Assembly (NCBI GenBank): GCA_964371035.1
Contig: CAYJLG010000005.1
Location: 1 to 64,000 of the forward strand
Origin: UBA1535 sp964371035
Lineage (GTDB): Bacteria; Bacillota; Clostridia; Tissierellales; Sedimentibacteraceae
Reading direction: 5' to 3'
DNA: 64,000 nt
Positions 60,733 through 64,000 of this stretch are shown piece by piece. The notes beneath the pieces are model-generated. The model was not told the origin of the DNA. It ran no database searches and worked only from the letters and a program-made list of their open reading frames with translations. Within the stretch, counting starts at the first letter, position 1, and every line of letters begins with the position of its first letter. The translations under genes and the position numbers were made by a program.

Positions 60733-62046
60733 CTATTCACTTCCCACTATTTCATTTAATATTTGCAAAGTTTGTTCAAATGAATAATTTTCGTCAATTT
60801 CCTGTTGTAGAAAGCCGTTAGCTTCATTTATTTTATCTATAGCATAATCTAATTCTGGATTAGATCCTTTTTTATATGCACCTATCGAAATTAAATCATA
60901 ATTTGAATAGTACAGCGATAATATATCCCTTAGTTTCTTTGCGTCTCTGCTATGTTCTTTACTAGCAATATCAACCATAAGTCTTGATATACTAGCATTG
61001 ACATCTATTGCGGGAAAGTGGTTTTTATTTGCTAATTCTCTTGTTAAGACAATATGCCCATCTAAAATACCTCTAACAGTATCAGAGATAGGTTCATTAG
61101 TATCATCGCCTTCAACCAAAACAGTATAAATGCCTGTTATAGAACCTTTTTGAAAATTACCACTTCTCTCGAGTAATTTTGGTAAAACTGCGAAAATTGA
61201 TGGAGTGTATCCCCTTGAAACAGGTGGTTCGCCAGTTGCCAATCCAATCTCTCTTTGCGCCATTGCAAACCTTGTTAGTGAATCCATCATCAAAAGTACG
61301 TCCTTACCTTTATCTCTAAAGTATTCAGCTATTGTAGTTGCTACAAGTGCACATTGATACCTCAACATCGCTGGTTGATCTGAAGTCGCTACAACCAATA
61401 CAGATCTCGCCAATCCGACTTCTCCTAAATCTTTTTCGATAAATTCTCTTACTTCTCTTCCTCTTTCTCCAACAAGCGCAATTACATTTATGTCAGCCTT
61501 TACATTTTTAGCAACCATTCCCAAAAGTGTACTTTTACCGACACCACTACCTGCAAAAATACCCATTCTTTGGCCTTTTCCAATTGTTAACATTGCATCA
61601 ATAGCCTTGACTCCAAAATCTAAGCTTGTATCTATCCTAGGTCTTGAAAGTGGATTAATGTACAAATTATCTACATAGCAGTTGTCTTCTATATTGATAA
61701 GTTCACCTTTTTCGTCAATAGGATTTCCTTTTGCATCTATCGTCCTGCCAATCAAGCAATCACCTACAGGAATACACAATTTTCTTCCAGTTGAGACTAC
61801 TACGCTTCCAAGTCCAATGCCCTTAATCTCTTCGTAAGGCATCAAAATTACTCTGTCATCGTTGAATCCTACTACTTCAGTATCAATATATTTATCGCCT
61901 TCACCTGTCAAAACTCTACATATTTCACCGATTTTATACTTTGTACCCGTAGCTTCTATCATGAGACCTGATATTTTTTTTACTTTACCCATGTAGGTAT
62001 AGAGGTCCGATTTGTTTACCAATTTGCTTATTTCATCAAAATTCAC
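60733..62046 (-). CDS. fliI: flagellum-specific ATPase FliI
   Basis: A 437-residue F1-beta-like ATPase energising the export apparatus. P-loop GIFAGSGVGKSTLL near residue 165, catalytic Glu region VGERGREVREFI near 190, Walker B DVLLMMDSLTRFAMAQREIGLA near 245-265 (split) and GEPPVSRGYTPSIFAVLPKLLERSG (split) near 272 are all typical. It lies between fliH, its inhibitor, and fliJ. Confidence 0.96.
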   Translation of the reverse strand: MNFDEISKLVNKSDLYTYMGKVKKISGLMIEATGTKYKIGEICRVLTGEGDKYIDTEVVGFNDDRVILMPYEEIKGIGLGSVVVSTGRKLCIPVGDCLIGRTIDAKGNPIDEKGELINIEDNCYVDNLYINPLSRPRIDTSLDFGVKAIDAMLTIGKGQRMGIFAGSGVGKSTLLGMVAKNVKADINVIALVGERGREVREFIEKDLGEVGLARSVLVVATSDQPAMLRYQCALVATTIAEYFRDKGKDVLLMMDSLTRFAMAQREIGLATGEPPVSRGYTPSIFAVLPKLLERSGNFQKGSITGIYTVLVEGDDTNEPISDTVRGILDGHIVLTRELANKNHFPAIDVNASISRLMVDIASKEHSRDAKKLRDILSLYYSNYDLISIGAYKKGSNPELDYAIDKINEANGFLQQEIDENYSFEQTLQILNEIVGSE

Positions 62047-62058
62047 GATAACTATCTC

Positions 62059-62826
62059 CTATATGCCTTTAATAATTTCCCTTAAATTGTCTGTCTGTGT
62101 TTTAATCCCCGCATCTATAAGATGTTCAGGAGTTTCGACTATCAGATGTCCAATTTCAGAGTCACTCAAAGCTTCCAATATTACTCTATCAGATATTTGT
62201 GATAACTTTTGCATTATTTCTTTATCTGTAGAAATAGTAACATAATCGTCTGCAGATAAGTAAATTTTGACCCACTCAACATTTCTATAATCCTTTACAG
62301 CATGTTCAACTATTTTCTTAATTATGCTGTCGTCTCTTGCAATCTTAGTTTTAGTAATCTTTTCAGATATTTCTACAGCAAGATTTACTATGTTTTTTTC
62401 ATATGATTTAATCAACAATTCTTTGTTTTCTTCTACAGTATATATTTGTTTGCAAAGTTCAGATACTAAATCTTCATTTTTTTTGTTGATTTCTTCTGTC
62501 GCAGAAAGCATTCCTTTCTCTGTTCCTTCTTCAAATCCTTCACTATAACCAGTTTTATATCCTGCTGCAAACCCTTTTTCTCTTGATTTTTCGATTTCAT
62601 TTTCAACGTTCATCAGCATTTCTTCTTTTTGAAGTTCAGCTTCTTTCACTATTTCTTCAGCCTCTTTCAAAGCTTCATTCAATATTCTTTCTTTCTCAGT
62701 ATATGCTTCGCCAACTATAAAATCAGGGCTTGAAATATAATTACTGCTTCTAGTGAACCCCACAGTAGATTTTGAATCTTGATTGTTTTGAAATATTACA
62801 TATCCGGATTTAATTATTTTAGACAA
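62059..62826 (-). CDS. fliH: flagellar assembly protein FliH
   Basis: A 255-residue protein binding FliI and the C-ring. N-terminal region with SKIIKSGYVIF, a long charged coiled coil near 40-100 (LNEALKEAEEIVKEAE), a Gly-rich stretch with repeated GFAAGYKTGYSEGFEEGTEKG pattern (GxxxG repeats, ~81-101, split) typical of FliH, and the FliI-binding C-terminal domain (NLAVEISEKITKTKI near 145). It overlaps fliG by 8 bases and precedes fliI by 12. Confidence 0.92.
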   Translation of the reverse strand: MSKIIKSGYVIFQNNQDSKSTVGFTRSSNYISSPDFIVGEAYTEKERILNEALKEAEEIVKEAELQKEEMLMNVENEIEKSREKGFAAGYKTGYSEGFEEGTEKGMLSATEEINKKNEDLVSELCKQIYTVEENKELLIKSYEKNIVNLAVEISEKITKTKIARDDSIIKKIVEHAVKDYRNVEWVKIYLSADDYVTISTDKEIMQKLSQISDRVILEALSDSEIGHLIVETPEHLIDAGIKTQTDNLREIIKGI

Positions 62827-63829
62827 TTATCTCATCCTTTCCGCCTTTTGCTATGATTATTTCGCCTTCCTCTTCAAGTTTTCTAATAATAGAAACTATC
62901 CTTTGTTGAGCTTCTTCAACATCACGCAATCTAACGTTGTGAGTATATTCAAGCTCAGATTTAAGAGTATCACGCATTCTTTGTGACATATTAGCAAAAA
63001 TAACCTCTGAAACTTCTTTGTTTGATCCTTTAAGCGCAAGCACTAAATCCTTGCTGTCGACTTCTCTGATAAAACGCTGAATATCTCTTCCACCAAGCAT
63101 AATAAGATCTTCGAAAACAAACATTTTTTTTCTGATTTCGTCTGCGAGTTTCATATCTTTTTTACTTAATTCATCAAATATGTATTTTTCGTTACTTCTG
63201 TCCATATTATTCATAACATCAGCTATATAATTGATACCACCAATTTCAGTGAAATCTTGAGCAGAAACTACAGCAGAGAATTCTTTTTCAAGTGCCGATT
63301 CAACCTGCTTGATTATTTCAGGCGACGTGCTGTCCATCTTAGCTATTCTCTCAACTACTGCTATTCTTTTTTCCTTAGGAAGTTCTGCTATAACTGCAGA
63401 TGCTTGCTCAGTTTTAGCATACGATAAAATCAGTGCGATAGTTTGAGGATGTTCATTCTGAATAATCGATAATAAGTTCTTGTAGTCTGCTTTTCTAATA
63501 AATTCAAAAGCTTTAACTTTTAGCGATTTTGTAACTCTCTCTAACAAGCTAGCAGCCGCTTGAGCTCCAAATGCTTTTTCAAGTACATCTCTAGCGTAAT
63601 CAACACCACCCTCAGTAAGTACTTTTTGGGCCATACACATTCTATAAAAATCTTCTAAAATCTCTTCAAAGTCATTAGGAGGTATAGGTTCAAGTTGAGC
63701 TATTTCATATGTTAACAATTCTACGTCTTCTTCTTTGAAATGTTTATATACCTTTGATGCGCTATCAGCACCTAAAGCGATAACAATCGCTGCACATTTT
63801 TGCCTATCACTATATTCTCTTGAAGCCAT
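62819..63829 (-). CDS. fliG: flagellar motor switch protein FliG
   Basis: A 336-residue C-ring protein contacting FliF and the stator. FliG_N starts near residue 7 (RQKCAAIVIALGADSASKVYKHF, split), the middle domain has EHPQTIALILSYAKTEQASAVI (near 128, split), the EHPQ motif and a central linker, and the C-terminal domain has the charged MotA-contacting helix FVFEDLIMLGGRDIQRFIREVDSKDLVLALKG (~238-269, split). The gene starts 7 bases after the fliF stop codon. Confidence 0.96.
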   Translation of the reverse strand: MASREYSDRQKCAAIVIALGADSASKVYKHFKEEDVELLTYEIAQLEPIPPNDFEEILEDFYRMCMAQKVLTEGGVDYARDVLEKAFGAQAAASLLERVTKSLKVKAFEFIRKADYKNLLSIIQNEHPQTIALILSYAKTEQASAVIAELPKEKRIAVVERIAKMDSTSPEIIKQVESALEKEFSAVVSAQDFTEIGGINYIADVMNNMDRSNEKYIFDELSKKDMKLADEIRKKMFVFEDLIMLGGRDIQRFIREVDSKDLVLALKGSNKEVSEVIFANMSQRMRDTLKSELEYTHNVRLRDVEEAQQRIVSIIRKLEEEGEIIIAKGGKDEIIV

Positions 63830-63836
63830 TATCTCA

Positions 63837-64000
63837 TCACTCTCCTTTTAACCATGTTTTAATGAGTTGAGCTACTATCTCTGGATGAGCATTAGCAAAA
63901 TCACCTATTTTCTTCTTTAATGCACTTTCCCTTGTTTCTCTAAGTCCGATGTCACCCATTGATTCATCCCAATTTTCTTGATTTTCAGAGGCTTTTAACG
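63837..64000 (-). CDS. fliF: flagellar MS-ring protein FliF (C-terminal fragment, runs off the window)
   Basis: The last 54 codons of an open frame that enters from beyond the right edge. The reading ends with ALKKKIGDFANAHPEIVAQL and then IKTWLKGE before the stop; the PEIVAQLIKTWL pattern is the FliG-binding C-terminus of FliF. Position just before fliG supports this. The N-terminal part, both membrane helices and the ring domains lie outside the window. Confidence 0.9.
   Translation of the reverse strand, partial: LKASENQENWDESMGDIGLRETRESALKKKIGDFANAHPEIVAQLIKTWLKGE

Overview
The window looks like chromosomal DNA of a motile, anaerobic, low-GC Gram-positive bacterium of the class Clostridia. 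The evidence is AT-rich DNA, strong GGAGG-type ribosome binding sites with frequent TTG starts, an FliY-type flagellar switch, CheC/CheD and FapA, an S-layer-homology (SLH) surface protein, a ferredoxin-like aldo/keto reductase, and gene order close to the Bacillus subtilis/Clostridia fla/che operon. The genus cannot be fixed from what is seen. No rRNA, tRNA, CRISPR array or intact transposon was found.

1-25 kb is metabolism and housekeeping. On the + strand are a malic enzyme and an EamA exporter. On the - strand follow a 2[4Fe-4S] aldo/keto reductase and a PadR/DUF1700 pair behind a promoter-operator; a cation diffusion facilitator lies on the + strand. A long - strand run (14.6 to 6.1 kb) encodes a BMP-type nucleoside ABC importer, then a PHP-domain protein, a small acetyltransferase, an AbgA-like M20 hydrolase and an alpha/beta hydrolase. 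Next come asparaginase, an RluA-family pseudouridine synthase, NAD kinase, and an AAA ATPase with a nuclease-like C-terminus that sits between strong inverted repeats. Then come uvrC, a tRNA methyltransferase, an acetyltransferase and an OGG1-type glycosylase. A cysteine-desulfidase-family gene is driven by a near-perfect sigma-54 promoter with tandem upstream repeats.

25-64 kb is motility. From the right edge, reading leftward on the - strand: fliF(partial)-fliG-fliH-fliI-fliJ-fliK-flgD-flagellar operon protein-flgE, a terminator and new promoter, then flbD-motA-motB-fliM-fliY-cheY-fliO-fliP-fliQ-fliR-flhB-flhA-fliA-flgF-flgG-fapA-cheC-cheD-parA-comFB-like. A + strand cluster (33.3-39.7 kb) follows: FliK-like, FlhB-C-like, FtsA-like, PilZ and SLH proteins. 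Divergent from it on the - strand are cheA-cheW-cheR-cheB and fliD-fliS-fliT-like. Together they make the switch, export gate, hook, stator, cap, sigma-28 and most of the chemotaxis signalling core; flagellin, receptors, rod genes and flgM are outside the window.

The most interesting points are as follows. flhF, flhG and fliL are absent from their usual positions, while an orphan Soj-type ParA is coupled to a ComFB-domain protein at the end of the che genes. A conserved but poorly understood FliK-like/YlqH-like/FtsA-like module with PilZ and SLH genes is embedded in the motility locus. The desulfidase gene has a sigma-54 promoter. Palindromic operators overlap sigma-A promoters at two transport/regulator genes. 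There are dispersed palindromic repeats and a 22-bp inverted repeat enclosing a second hairpin. All functional calls come from reading the sequence; no database search was run.
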